From assembly GCA_903839795.1 (NCBI GenBank), contig CAIMDR010000020.1, forward strand, positions 1 to 8,049: 8,049 nt of DNA, given 5' to 3'. The notes below the pieces were generated by a model. That model had not been told where the DNA came from. It ran no database searches and saw only the letters and a program-made list of their open reading frames with translations. The position numbers and the translations under genes are program-made. Source of the stretch: an uncultured Methylococcaceae bacterium. Its GTDB lineage: Bacteria > Pseudomonadota > Gammaproteobacteria > Methylococcales > Methylomonadaceae. Below, piece after piece: positions 1 through 6,093 of the stretch (its first letter is position 1; each line of letters opens with the position of its first letter).

Positions 1-789
1 ATACGGTTCTACATAAGCCAGGATTAGGTCAACTTTAAAGTTTCGATTGCCGCGCAGAAAAGCAACGGCTTTGCTGTTTTTGTCGAACCGCCAGGCATCA
101 TTTTCATCTATGTCAACCCGCACATGCAGTTTGTCCAAATTGCCCAGCACCAGTAAGGGGACGCTTAAAAATCCGGCTTGGGCAAATTCACCAGGTCGAA
201 TATTGACTTGTAACACCTCACCGTCTACCGGAGCGCGAATGACGAGCCGGCTTAAAGTGGTTTCAGTATCGGCCAGGCTGGCTTGAGCTTGCTGCACTAA
301 AGCCAGGGCGCTTTCCAGTCTGGCTTGGGTGATTAGCATGGCATTGCGTCGTCTAAGCAGTTCTTCGGCGCTAATGGCACGCCGGTCGGTAACCGCTTCA
401 GCTAAATCACTCAGGGATTTTGCATCACTGTAAGTTGCTTTTGCGATAGTCACATCGGCTTGGGCTTTGGCAAGGTCTGCCAGTTTTATCGCCAAGGTTG
501 CACGGGTATCGCGTTCATCCAGATAAAAAAGCGGCGCATCCGCCTTAACTTGATCACCCACCTTAACTGTTACGGTTTTAACAATTCCAGGCAAAGGCGT
601 GCCAATAGCGATATTTTGGCTTTGCGCTTCAATAATTCCGGCACCGGCAATAAACGCTTTAAAGGGGGCCGAGGCGGGTTCTGTAACCGGTATTGCAATC
701 GGCGTTGGTTGGTTACTGCGGACTACCGTGTAAGCGGCAAACGCAAATCCGGCGATTGCCAGTAAGGGGAGGGTGTATTTGATTTGCAT
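1..789 (-). CDS. HlyD-family periplasmic adaptor (membrane fusion protein) of an ABC exporter; 3' end outside window
   Basis: The frame is open from ATG at 789 to the window edge, giving 263 residues; the family is usually about 350-420, so the C-terminus is missing. Residues 5-23 are one hydrophobic N-terminal anchor. A lipoyl/biotinyl-like half follows (about 47-92, with GTPLPGIVKTVTVKVGDQV). Next comes an Ala/Gln-rich alpha-helical hairpin (about 96-180), then the second lipoyl half (RLVIRAPVDGEVLQVNIRPG, 181-200) and the start of the beta-barrel (LHVRVDIDENDAWRF). Such adaptors sit in the inner membrane and link an ABC exporter to an outer-membrane channel. It is the last visible gene of the repressor-permease-ATPase-adaptor set, resembling DevB/MacA-type systems. 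No Shine-Dalgarno is visible: the start is preceded by AACCTTAAAT, which belongs to a heptad repeat array. An in-frame TTG at 816 is a less likely start. The substrate is unknown. Confidence 0.9.
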   Translation of the reverse strand, partial: MQIKYTLPLLAIAGFAFAAYTVVRSNQPTPIAIPVTEPASAPFKAFIAGAGIIEAQSQNIAIGTPLPGIVKTVTVKVGDQVKADAPLFYLDERDTRATLAIKLADLAKAQADVTIAKATYSDAKSLSDLAEAVTDRRAISAEELLRRRNAMLITQARLESALALVQQAQASLADTETTLSRLVIRAPVDGEVLQVNIRPGEFAQAGFLSVPLLVLGNLDKLHVRVDIDENDAWRFDKNSKAVAFLRGNRNFKVDLILAYVEPY

Positions 790-793
790 ATTT

Positions 794-891
794 AAGGTTA
801 AAGGTTCAAGGTGCAAGGTGCAAGGTTCAATGTTCAAGGTGCAAGGTGCAAGGTGCAAGGTTCAAGGTTCAAGGTTCAAGGTGCAAGGTGC
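794..891. repeat. Heptad tandem array, 14 units of AAGGTTC/AAGGTGC
   Basis: Fourteen consecutive 7-bp units are visible: one AAGGTTA, then a mixture of AAGGTTC and AAGGTGC, with one AATGTTC. The array fills the spacer between the ATPase and adaptor genes and ends 5 bp from the adaptor start codon, where a ribosome binding site would be expected. No spacers of unique sequence separate the units, so it is not a CRISPR array. Such arrays can change copy number by strand slippage. Confidence 0.95.
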
Positions 892-945
892 AATTTTAAG
901 GCAAAAGGAAAAAGGCAAAAAGCAAAAAGGCAAAGGGCATATTGT
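892..945. other. A/G-rich core of the repeat region between the two heptad arrays
   Basis: This stretch contains several imperfect AAAAGGC-type units (AAGGCAAAAGGAAAAAGGC and AAAAAGGCAAAGGGC). They are imperfectly complementary to the TTTCGCC units of the array that follows, so a long imperfect hairpin is possible in either DNA strand or in the transcript. I see no coding potential in it. Confidence 0.6.
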
Positions 946-987
946 TTTCGCCTTTCGCCTTTCGCCTTTAACCTTTAACCTTTAACC
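946..987. repeat. Second heptad array, facing the first: 3 x TTTCGCC then 3 x TTTAACC
   Basis: Six perfect 7-bp units are followed by degenerate copies to about 1004. On the minus strand the units read GGTTAAA and GGCGAAA, which are related to the AAGGTT units of the first array but in opposite orientation. The 13-mer AAGGTTAAAGGTT at 794-806 has its exact reverse complement at 977-989. The whole ATPase-adaptor spacer is therefore bracketed by an inverted repeat. The ATPase stop codon (968-970) lies inside this array. Confidence 0.93.
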
Positions 988-1675
988 TTGCATTACCTTT
1001 CACCTCAACAATATGCCCGTCGTCCATTTCTGCAATGCGGTCTGCAAAGTCAAAAATACGTGCGTCATGGGTCACAATGACTAAAGTACGGTCTTTGTGT
1101 AAAGCAACGTCTTTGAGCAATTTCATGACATTGCGTCCGGTTTCATGATCCAGTGCGCTGGTGGGTTCATCGCAGACGATAAGTCGTGGGTTATGTACCA
1201 AGGCACGAGCAATGGCGACACGTTGCTGCTGTCCACCCGAAAGTTGTGAAGGCAAGGATTTCCAGCGTGCTCCCAAGCCTACTTGCTCAAGTAGCGTTAT
1301 GGCTTTACGCTCGGCTTCGGCGCGTTTCATTCCATTAATAATAAGCGGAACCGAGACATTTTCTGCGGCATTGAGTGAAGGCAACAGATTAAAAGCCTGA
1401 AACACAAAGCCGATGTTTTTTGCCCTGAAATTTAACTTGTCCTTGCTGCGCATGGTCAATAAATTTTCGCCGAACAATTCACAAAGCCCTTCATCCTGAT
1501 CGAGAATACCGGCGATCACTGAAATAAGAGTCGTCTTGCCGCAACCGGAGGGGCCGACCAACATCATTAATTGACCGGCAATAATGTCCAGATTAATATC
1601 GTTAAGTGCGGTTACTTTTTGCCCGCCGGTATCATAAACCTTGACCACATTTTGGCAGCGAACGGCTAGATTCAT
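968..1675 (-). CDS. ABC exporter ATPase subunit (MacB/LolD/DevA type)
   Basis: This 235-residue cytoplasmic ATPase would power the FtsX-type permease encoded just upstream. All ABC motifs are present: Walker [10 protein letters not shown] (41-49), Q-loop VFQAFN (91-96), signature LSGGQQQR (145-152), Walker [13 protein letters not shown] (165-176) and the switch histidine in VTHDA (H203). The length is normal for the family. The start is supported by AAGGAT at 1681-1686, about 5 bp before ATG. Only 3 bp separate it from the permease stop, so the two are surely co-transcribed and probably translationally coupled. The oddity is the tail: the last residues (NARLKVKG) and the stop codon are encoded by the heptad repeat array, so repeat expansion or contraction would change the C-terminal few residues but hit a TAA within about 21 bp. 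Subfamily assignment is from motifs and context. Confidence 0.96.
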   Translation of the reverse strand: MNLAVRCQNVVKVYDTGGQKVTALNDINLDIIAGQLMMLVGPSGCGKTTLISVIAGILDQDEGLCELFGENLLTMRSKDKLNFRAKNIGFVFQAFNLLPSLNAAENVSVPLIINGMKRAEAERKAITLLEQVGLGARWKSLPSQLSGGQQQRVAIARALVHNPRLIVCDEPTSALDHETGRNVMKLLKDVALHKDRTLVIVTHDARIFDFADRIAEMDDGHIVEVKGNARLKVKG

Positions 1676-1678
1676 GAG

Positions 1679-2839
1679 TTATCCTTTAAAAACAATGGCA
1701 GGTTCCAGTCGAATCACTTTCAGTATGCTGATAATGGCGGCAAAGGCGCAGATCAGACTGATTCCGGCACCGCTGAACAGCAACAGTTGCCAAGGAAACT
1801 TGAAAGCCAAAATGGTATGGCGCATGGCGAAACCAAACAACGCGGTTAGACCTACGCCTAAACCATAACCGATGCTGCCGACCAGAACCGCTTGTAATAA
1901 AATCATGCGCAGCAAGATCCAGTTGCTGGTGCCCATGGCTTTTAGGACGCCGAATTGCATTATATTTCCCAAGGTGAAATTATAAAAAGTCTGGCCTGCA
2001 ATAGCGGCTCCGACAATAAATCCCAACAGTACCGACGTGCCGAAATTAATCGGAATACCTGTGTTGTGCATAAAATATTCGTAGGTTAGGGTTTTAAAAT
2101 CTGCCTGCGTATAAGCTGCCAAGCCGGTTGACTCACGGATGCTGCGGGTCAATTCGACAAGGTCTTGTCCTTTTTTGGCTTTTACCAAAACAAACGATAA
2201 TAGCTTACGCTCTTTGGGCGCGTAACTTTTGGCGCGGGAATAGGTGGTGTAGATGACCGGTTGGGATTGAAAGGTACGCGTGACTTTGGCAATGCCGACA
2301 ACAATCGCGCGTCGGTCGTTTAACTCCAAGTTATCGCCTATTTTGAGTGGAACGGGTTTGCCGCCGGGTATGAGTGAAGGCTTTCCCAGTTTTTCACTGG
2401 CACCGTCAATATCCACGATAACACTATCGCTGCGGCGTAAATCATCCAGTTTTCCTTCCAGCATGACCGGTGGGCCACCGATTAAAGTGGCATCATCCAG
2501 ACCCACAACATTACAGGTTTGAAAGGTGCCATCAAGCAGGCGTGCTTTTAGGAGCCCCTTATACATCGGCATAGCCCATTCCACACCGGAAATACCCCGT
2601 ACCCGATAAAGTTCTGTATCCTGCATGGGTTTGATGTCATCAACAAATTGTACTTTAGGATCAATGACCCAGATATCAGGCAAGCCGACATCCGTTACAA
2701 AACTGTAAGTGCGTGACATGATGCCCAAAAAAATAGCGGGCTGCTGAGTCATAATTAACGAGGCAAACGTCAGTCCCATAACGATACCGATATATTTACC
2801 GGTATCGCCCATCAGCATTTTTAAGGCGATATGATTCAT
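1679..2839 (-). CDS. ABC exporter permease, MacB/FtsX (DevC-like) type
   Basis: This 386-residue inner-membrane subunit has the MacB-type layout. One N-terminal membrane segment (about 17-36) is followed by a large extracytoplasmic domain (about 40-260), then three C-terminal segments (about 266-288, 312-338 and 350-373) that form the FtsX domain. The motif VLKAMGTSNWILLRMILLQA (298-317) is the typical 'LKALG.s...l' coupling-helix signature of FtsX/MacB permeases. MacB-type permeases work as homodimers and use transmembrane mechanical coupling to push periplasmic substrates out through an adaptor, which fits the adjacent ATPase and HlyD genes. The ATG overlaps the repressor stop as ATGA (2836-2839), indicating translational coupling; no strong Shine-Dalgarno is needed or seen. 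Length and domain order appear complete. The substrate cannot be deduced. Confidence 0.94.
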   Translation of the reverse strand: MNHIALKMLMGDTGKYIGIVMGLTFASLIMTQQPAIFLGIMSRTYSFVTDVGLPDIWVIDPKVQFVDDIKPMQDTELYRVRGISGVEWAMPMYKGLLKARLLDGTFQTCNVVGLDDATLIGGPPVMLEGKLDDLRRSDSVIVDIDGASEKLGKPSLIPGGKPVPLKIGDNLELNDRRAIVVGIAKVTRTFQSQPVIYTTYSRAKSYAPKERKLLSFVLVKAKKGQDLVELTRSIRESTGLAAYTQADFKTLTYEYFMHNTGIPINFGTSVLLGFIVGAAIAGQTFYNFTLGNIMQFGVLKAMGTSNWILLRMILLQAVLVGSIGYGLGVGLTALFGFAMRHTILAFKFPWQLLLFSGAGISLICAFAAIISILKVIRLEPAIVFKG

Positions 2840-3489
2840 GGTGTTGTTTGCTCTTTGGGTAGGGTAAGCCGGCTCAGGGCGGCCAAGGAAAACTGTGCGA
2901 TATGTTCCGCGCTGGCTTGTATGGCCGCTGCATCAGCAATCAACTCAGGGTACAGACGGTCAATGATCGAGCGTGAGTGTTTAAACATCAGGCACTGACC
3001 CAAAATACTCAGTAGACAACGCTGGACGATCACTTTATCAACAGGCTCTTTAAGGATTAGTCGGATAATGTCTTCAAGCAGCGCAATTTGCGGAACGAGG
3101 GCTGTTTCCATAATGTCATCCAAGGCGTTGGTGGGGTCGGCAATTTCACGGGCAATCAGTTTACTGTGCAGGCCTAATTGATTGTCATCCAGCAATTTAT
3201 GCAAAGAATTATTGATAAATACGGCAAGACGTTGCTCTGGCGGCAAGCTTTTATCAAGTGCGGCATCTTGTGGATACAAACGATTGGTTTCCCGAAAAGC
3301 AAAAGCTAACGCCTGACTATAAAGCGCTTCTTTACTGCGGAAATAGTAGTTTACCGAAGCCACGTTGACATGGGCTCTCGAGCAAATCTCGCGCACGGTC
3401 GTCTCACGGAAACCGCACTCGGCAAATACTTCCACGGCGACTTGCAGCAGACGGTCAAAAACAGGTTCGATGGTAGTTGATGGAGTCAT
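2836..3489 (-). CDS. TetR/AcrR-family transcriptional repressor with CerR/CecR-type (DUF1956) C-terminal domain
   Basis: The 217-residue protein has a TetR N-terminal helix-turn-helix: the first helix is FDRLLQVAVEVFAECGF, then TTVREICSRAHVNVASVNYYF (about 30-50) and SKEALY. The C-terminal half, with IAREIADPTNALDDIM (about 113-128), VPQIALLEDII and LLSILGQCLMFKHSR, matches the CerR/CecR (YbiH, DUF1956) ligand-binding domain as I know it. In E. coli, CecR controls an exporter with a HlyD-type adaptor (ybhG), so the linkage here is consistent, although the transporter class differs. It is the first gene of the operon and overlaps the permease by 4 bp, implying autoregulation of the exporter with its repressor. 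The start gives the usual short lead before helix 1; the ribosome binding site is weak (TTAGA). The inducer is unknown. Confidence 0.94.
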   Translation of the reverse strand: MTPSTTIEPVFDRLLQVAVEVFAECGFRETTVREICSRAHVNVASVNYYFRSKEALYSQALAFAFRETNRLYPQDAALDKSLPPEQRLAVFINNSLHKLLDDNQLGLHSKLIAREIADPTNALDDIMETALVPQIALLEDIIRLILKEPVDKVIVQRCLLSILGQCLMFKHSRSIIDRLYPELIADAAAIQASAEHIAQFSLAALSRLTLPKEQTTP

Positions 3490-3502
3490 TCTAATGCTTG
3501 TA

Positions 3503-3518
3503 TTAAACAGTTGTTTAA
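3503..3518 (-). promoter_or_regulatory. Probable TetR-type operator palindrome upstream of the repressor-exporter operon
   Basis: Perfect 7-bp arms TTAAACA and TGTTTAA are separated by GT, and the site ends 13 bp before the repressor start codon. Size, symmetry and position suit a TetR-family autorepressor binding site. On the minus strand a TACAAT/TATACA -10-like element lies just upstream (about 3524-3530). A TTGATT -35-like hexamer lies further upstream with a longer than ideal spacer, so the operator would cover the transcription start region. Binding is inference. Confidence 0.6.
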
Positions 3519-3674
3519 AATGATTGTATAGCTAACTGATTCACATAGCAATCAAGCGTTTAAGGGGCAGGTATGTAATCTCATATTTTGCAACAGTATA
3601 AGTTGCCAAGTTTAAACGTTGGATGCGGAAAAGCGCATGTCCTGTGGTGTGGGTATTTATTGCGGGCTACCTGG

Positions 3675-3694
3675 GTAGTAATGATCGCCAGAGT
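3675..3694 (+). repeat. Degenerate 20-bp direct repeat, copy 1
   Basis: The 20-mer GTAGTAATGATCGCCAGAGT recurs at 4744-4763 with 18 of 20 identities. Both differences are C to T. The two copies lie about 1.07 kb apart in the same orientation within the gene-poor stretch. The function is unknown. Confidence 0.5.
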
Positions 3695-3830
3695 CAAAGT
3701 CGTATCTATTCAGTCTCCTTCTTTGAGCAAAAGAGTCTGAATGCTTGCTTAAAGCAACGATCTGACCCGACTTGCAATTTAAATACTGAATAAAGTAAAG
3801 CTTATTATCTCTGTTTTTAGGGTTAATAAC

Positions 3831-3852
3831 TACCTACATAAATATGTAGGTA
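3831..3852. promoter_or_regulatory. 22-bp perfect palindrome, operator-like
   Basis: Arms TACCTACATA and TATGTAGGTA (10 bp each, perfect) are separated by AA. The size and the short symmetric spacer are typical of a dimeric repressor site, but no intact gene starts next to it. The nearest downstream frame is only MFQPIEK before a stop. It may be the surviving operator of a gene that has decayed, or a site used at a distance. It has no T-run and is not a terminator. Confidence 0.45.
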
Positions 3853-4344
3853 TGTTTCAACCTATTGAAAAATAGTATATTTTTTATTTAAAATATTTTA
3901 GGTGTCGTGGTAAATATGCAATTAATTGTTGTTTAGACTATTTATGAGGGCAAACCTTGCCGATTTAACCCACACTAATAACGGCTATCATCTTGAATTA
4001 CAGGACGATTAGTGTACTTTCTCGACCGGTAACACGTCTCGCTTGATTTATCTCAATGTCAGTAGTGGTAGCGTAACTCCATTATGAGGCAATGCAATAA
4101 GCCTAAATCAATTCCATGCTAAAGGATTATCGAGCCTCTGTAGATAGAGAATCTGATTAACAATTCGATACAGTAGATTTTTTAGAAGGGACTGTTAGCA
4201 AGGGGGTTTTTAACGACTTGATTACGTTCGCTTTGAATAGTGGCTGCTTTTGCTCATGCAACAGCCGAATATCTTCTTTAATAAAATTAATTTACTTAAG
4301 TAAGCAGTATTAGGTCGTGTTAATTTGCCATTAACTTTCTGTCA

Positions 4345-4619
4345 TTAAGCGTAAATTAGCGGTTTTAAAAAGTCATAAATATAGAACATTACGCCTGTAA
4401 ATATAAGTATAAGTATACGGAATCGACGAAATATCCAGAATTGGGCATAGCATATATTACAGCGGTAAGCTTTCCTGAGCAGATTATTAAACAAGCTGCC
4501 ATTCGAACGTGTCGATAGCCTCGTATCCTTATTTCTACACCGAGGGCATGTGTGTTCTGCTGCAAAAGAGAATTTTGGCCAATTTATGTTATTTTTTTTA
4601 TAGGATCTAAATTTTTCAT
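4345..4619 (-). pseudogene. Small zinc-ribbon plus membrane-segment protein gene, frameshifted at an A8 tract
   Basis: A minus-strand frame open from 4620 to TAA at 4345-4347 encodes a convincing small protein. It has a zinc ribbon with two knuckles (CPRC at about residues 33-36 of the restored protein and CNIC after RKAYR), then FWIFRRFR, a hydrophobic segment (ILILIFTGVMFYIY) and a short tail FLKPLIYA. The CxxC, then CxxC-x3-FW, then basic-residue and transmembrane layout resembles small zinc-ribbon membrane proteins seen in other bacteria; no specific function is known to me. This frame has no ATG, GTG or TTG start. An ATG at 4619 begins MKNLDPIKK in another frame, and one extra A in the A8 tract (4592-4599) would join the two into a 91-residue protein. 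It is therefore a frameshifted gene, a sequencing error or a slippage-expressed gene. The upstream ribosome binding site is weak. Confidence 0.6.
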
Positions 4620-5192
4620 TTTAATCTATTGGTTAATTTTAATATTTTCTTATTACTTACAGTAAGCATTAATATTTAAACCGATCAAGGATAAAATGCT
4701 ACCAAACAGGTTGTTAATAATTTTTTTGTAGTACTAAATTGTCGTAGTAATGATTGTCAGAGTTATGGTTTTGGTGCCACGAAATTCAATTGATAAAAAA
4801 CGTTTTATAGGTCAGTCGGTTGCGAATCATGATCTCTTTTTTTTCATCGGCCGGGTTATTCATTGTTGAAGAACTAGCACTTTTAGCATAAAACCAGATC
4901 AAATCACGGTGTACCGACTTTGCTCTTACTCTGCGTATTATTTTTATGGATTGTGCTATACCGTTATTAGCATAACCTTATAATTCCCGGCTAATTAATA
5001 GAGTCGCCCTGACAGTAAAGTTATAGCCAGTAGTTTTAAAAAGTGAGTCATGATGAGGCGTGCCAAAAAAATGATCTAGCGTTCAAATCAGATTGTTCTT
5101 AAGAGGCATTGATTATCTAATAAATCGAAAGTTTAATTTGCAACTTGAGCCTTAATTATAAAAAAATTTACCACTCAATACCACTTTAAAAT
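4620..5192. other. AT-rich intergenic stretch without a supportable gene
   Basis: Both strands were read. Two weak frames stand out. On the plus strand, MVLVPRNSIDKKRF starts at 4765, is interrupted by a TGA near 4868 and resumes to about 4980. On the minus strand, a 60-codon open frame lacking an ATG (about 4986 to 4786) contains DLIWFYAKSASSSTMNNPAD. Neither shows a recognisable domain, a ribosome binding site or a proper start, so neither is called. The stretch also contains copy 2 of the degenerate 20-bp repeat and the small inverted repeat CTTAC-A-GTAAG (4656-4666). The AT richness and stop density suggest decayed DNA. Confidence 0.45.
4744..4763 (+). repeat. Degenerate 20-bp direct repeat, copy 2
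   Basis: GTAGTAATGATTGTCAGAGT matches the copy at 3675-3694 in 18 of 20 positions; both differences are C-to-T transitions. It is in the same orientation and has no associated gene. Confidence 0.5.
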
Positions 5193-5206
5193 TGTAACTG
5201 AATGTA
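5193..5206 (-). promoter_or_regulatory. Second OmpR/RstA-type box (minus orientation)
   Basis: On the minus strand this reads TACATTCAGTTACA, two TTACA-type half-sites one helical turn apart (on plus, TGTAAC-TGAA-TGTAAC). It differs at one fixed position from the E. coli RstA-box consensus TACATNTNGTTACA as I recall it. It lies about 300 bp upstream of the response regulator and about 190 bp from the better copy. Confidence 0.4.
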
Positions 5207-5224
5207 ACAACGTCCAAGAATTTG

Positions 5225-5252
5225 ATATAAAAAATATAAAAAATATAAAAAA
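5225..5252. repeat. Phased A-tracts: three 9-bp units ATATAAAAA
   Basis: Three perfect ATATAAAAA units follow one another, placing A5-A6 tracts about 9 bp apart, close to the helical repeat. Such phasing predicts intrinsically curved DNA. The tract lies between two OmpR/RstA-like boxes, so it may shape the control region of the response-regulator promoter; that role is inference. Confidence 0.7.
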
Positions 5253-5384
5253 GCAGATTATAGGGAAGTTATCGTTTAATTTTGTTATAGTTTAGCTCGT
5301 TAGTGGTCGCGGCTTATGTAAAGTATCCAGTTGTCCTGGGTGGATGACGCTATTCGGTTAACACTTAATGGTTTGTAAAAAGTT

Positions 5385-5425
5385 GTTACATTTTGTTACA
5401 AAATAATTAGGGTTCTATTTAGAAC
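5385..5425 (+). promoter_or_regulatory. OmpR/RstA-type box with adjacent palindrome upstream of the response regulator
   Basis: GTTACATTTTGTTACA (5385-5400) has two GTTACA half-sites exactly 10 bp apart, the tandem arrangement recognised by OmpR-family winged-helix regulators. It contains a perfect match to the RstA-box consensus TACATNTNGTTACA and shares TTACATTTTG with the OmpR C1 site of ompC, both from memory. A palindrome with arms GTTCTA and TAGAAC follows at 5412-5425. A weak promoter may overlap: TTGTTA (5393-5398), 17 bp, TATTTA (5416-5421). The start codon is about 85 bp further on, so autoregulation is plausible. Confidence 0.5.
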
Positions 5426-5445
5426 AGGCTAAAAAATACTAAGGC

Positions 5446-5466
5446 TTTGCCTGACTGTCAGGTAAA
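5446..5466 (+). promoter_or_regulatory. Small hairpin in the leader of the response regulator gene
   Basis: CCTGA (5450-5454) pairs with TCAGG (5458-5462) around a CTG loop; flanking TTTG and TAAA extend it with one G-T pair. It ends about 42 bp before the start codon. There is no T-run, so it is not a terminator. A role in leader folding is possible but unproven. Confidence 0.35.
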
Positions 5467-5508
5467 GTTTGACCTCAACTGTTAACATTCATCGTTAAAA
5501 GCAGAACC

Positions 5509-6093
5509 ATGAGACAGAGAATTCTTATTATTGACGATGATCAGCACTATCGTAATTTAATGGCGAACTATTTTGAAACGCAAGGTTTCGATACCCTGTT
5601 GGCGACAGATGCTATTGAAATGAAAAAACAACGGGAGCGTTTTCATTGCGATCTTTTGGTACTGGATGTCAACATTCCGGGAGAGGATGGTCTTTCAATA
5701 TGCCGAAGATTGCGGGCAGAAGGTGACAATACGCCCATAGTGATCGTGACTGCAAGGAATGAGGTTGTGGATCGAATCCTGGGATTGGAATATGGTTCGG
5801 ACGAGTATATTGCAAAACCCTTTGATCCCCGTGAACTGATCGCTCGTATCAGAGCTGTTTTGCGCCGAACTCAAGACAACTCTTTAATTGCTTACCAAGC
5901 AACGCCTGTGAAGCTTCAATTTGGCTCATTTGTTTTGGATATGTCGTCCAGGATTTTGTTATGTAATGGAGAGGCTGTATCGCTTAGCTTCGATGAGTTT
6001 GAGTTACTTAAGATTCTTGCCAGTACGCCAGGCAAGTCAATATCGCGGAATCATATAGCTAACCAGATTAGGTCAGGGGGGGCAGAAAATTGA
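5509..6093 (+). CDS. ompR: OmpR-type response regulator, frame broken at a G7 tract (C-terminus lost as written)
   Basis: This is a DNA-binding response regulator of the OmpR family. The receiver domain (1-120) shows the acidic pair D9-D11, phospho-acceptor D53 in VLDVNIPGEDG, T81 and K103 in IAKPF. PGEDGLSICRRLRAE and ELIARIRAVLRR are strikingly like E. coli OmpR. The winged-helix effector domain starts near 135 (FGSFVLD) and runs normally to NQIRSGG. There the frame enters a run of seven G (6076-6082), reads AEN and stops at 6091-6093. The product is 194 residues, against about 240 for the family. Removing one G restores QKIDQRNIDML... to a stop at 6230-6232. As written, the recognition helix and wing are lost and DNA binding should fail. 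It was first gene of an operon with an EnvZ-like kinase. The ribosome binding site is weak. Strict orthology to OmpR is inferred. Confidence 0.85.
   Translation: MRQRILIIDDDQHYRNLMANYFETQGFDTLLATDAIEMKKQRERFHCDLLVLDVNIPGEDGLSICRRLRAEGDNTPIVIVTARNEVVDRILGLEYGSDEYIAKPFDPRELIARIRAVLRRTQDNSLIAYQATPVKLQFGSFVLDMSSRILLCNGEAVSLSFDEFELLKILASTPGKSISRNHIANQIRSGGAEN

Larger units (their letters stand above)
3541..4344. other. Gene-poor AT-rich stretch with no supportable intact gene
   Basis: No reading frame of convincing length exists here on either strand. One plus-strand frame (3944 to about 4131) reads protein-like stretches such as NTNNGYHLELQDD and SRLIYLNVSSGSVTPL, interrupted by TAG (4010-4012) and TGA (about 4085). 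This could be a decayed gene or chance. A minus-strand frame near 3670-3750 reads RYDFDSGDHYYPGSPQ before a stop, again not recognised. The stretch also holds a 22-bp palindrome and one copy of a degenerate 20-bp repeat (listed separately), a perfect 12-bp palindrome TTACTTAAGTAA (4292-4303) and a small inverted repeat GTTAAT/ATTAAC (4319-4335). Confidence 0.5.

Noticed and set aside
460..765. Plus-strand 101-residue frame
   Set aside because: It lies antisense inside the HlyD-family adaptor gene, which has full domain support on the minus strand.
773..985. Plus-strand frame reading KVQGSRCKVQGS-type repeats as a 70-residue protein
   Set aside because: It is only the translation of the 7-bp tandem repeats, starts inside the adaptor gene and has no domain.
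794..987. Possible CRISPR array
   Set aside because: The units are 7 bp and contiguous, with no unique spacers and no cas genes.
1161..2522. Several plus-strand frames over the ATPase and permease genes
   Set aside because: All are antisense shadows of genes whose motifs and membrane segments are clear on the minus strand.
4765..4980. Plus-strand frame starting MVLVPRNSIDKKRF
   Set aside because: It has an internal stop, no ribosome binding site and no recognisable domain.
4786..4986. Minus-strand open frame of about 60 codons containing DLIWFYAKSASSS
   Set aside because: It has no start codon near its beginning and no known motif; the length is compatible with chance. Recorded only in the description of the stretch.
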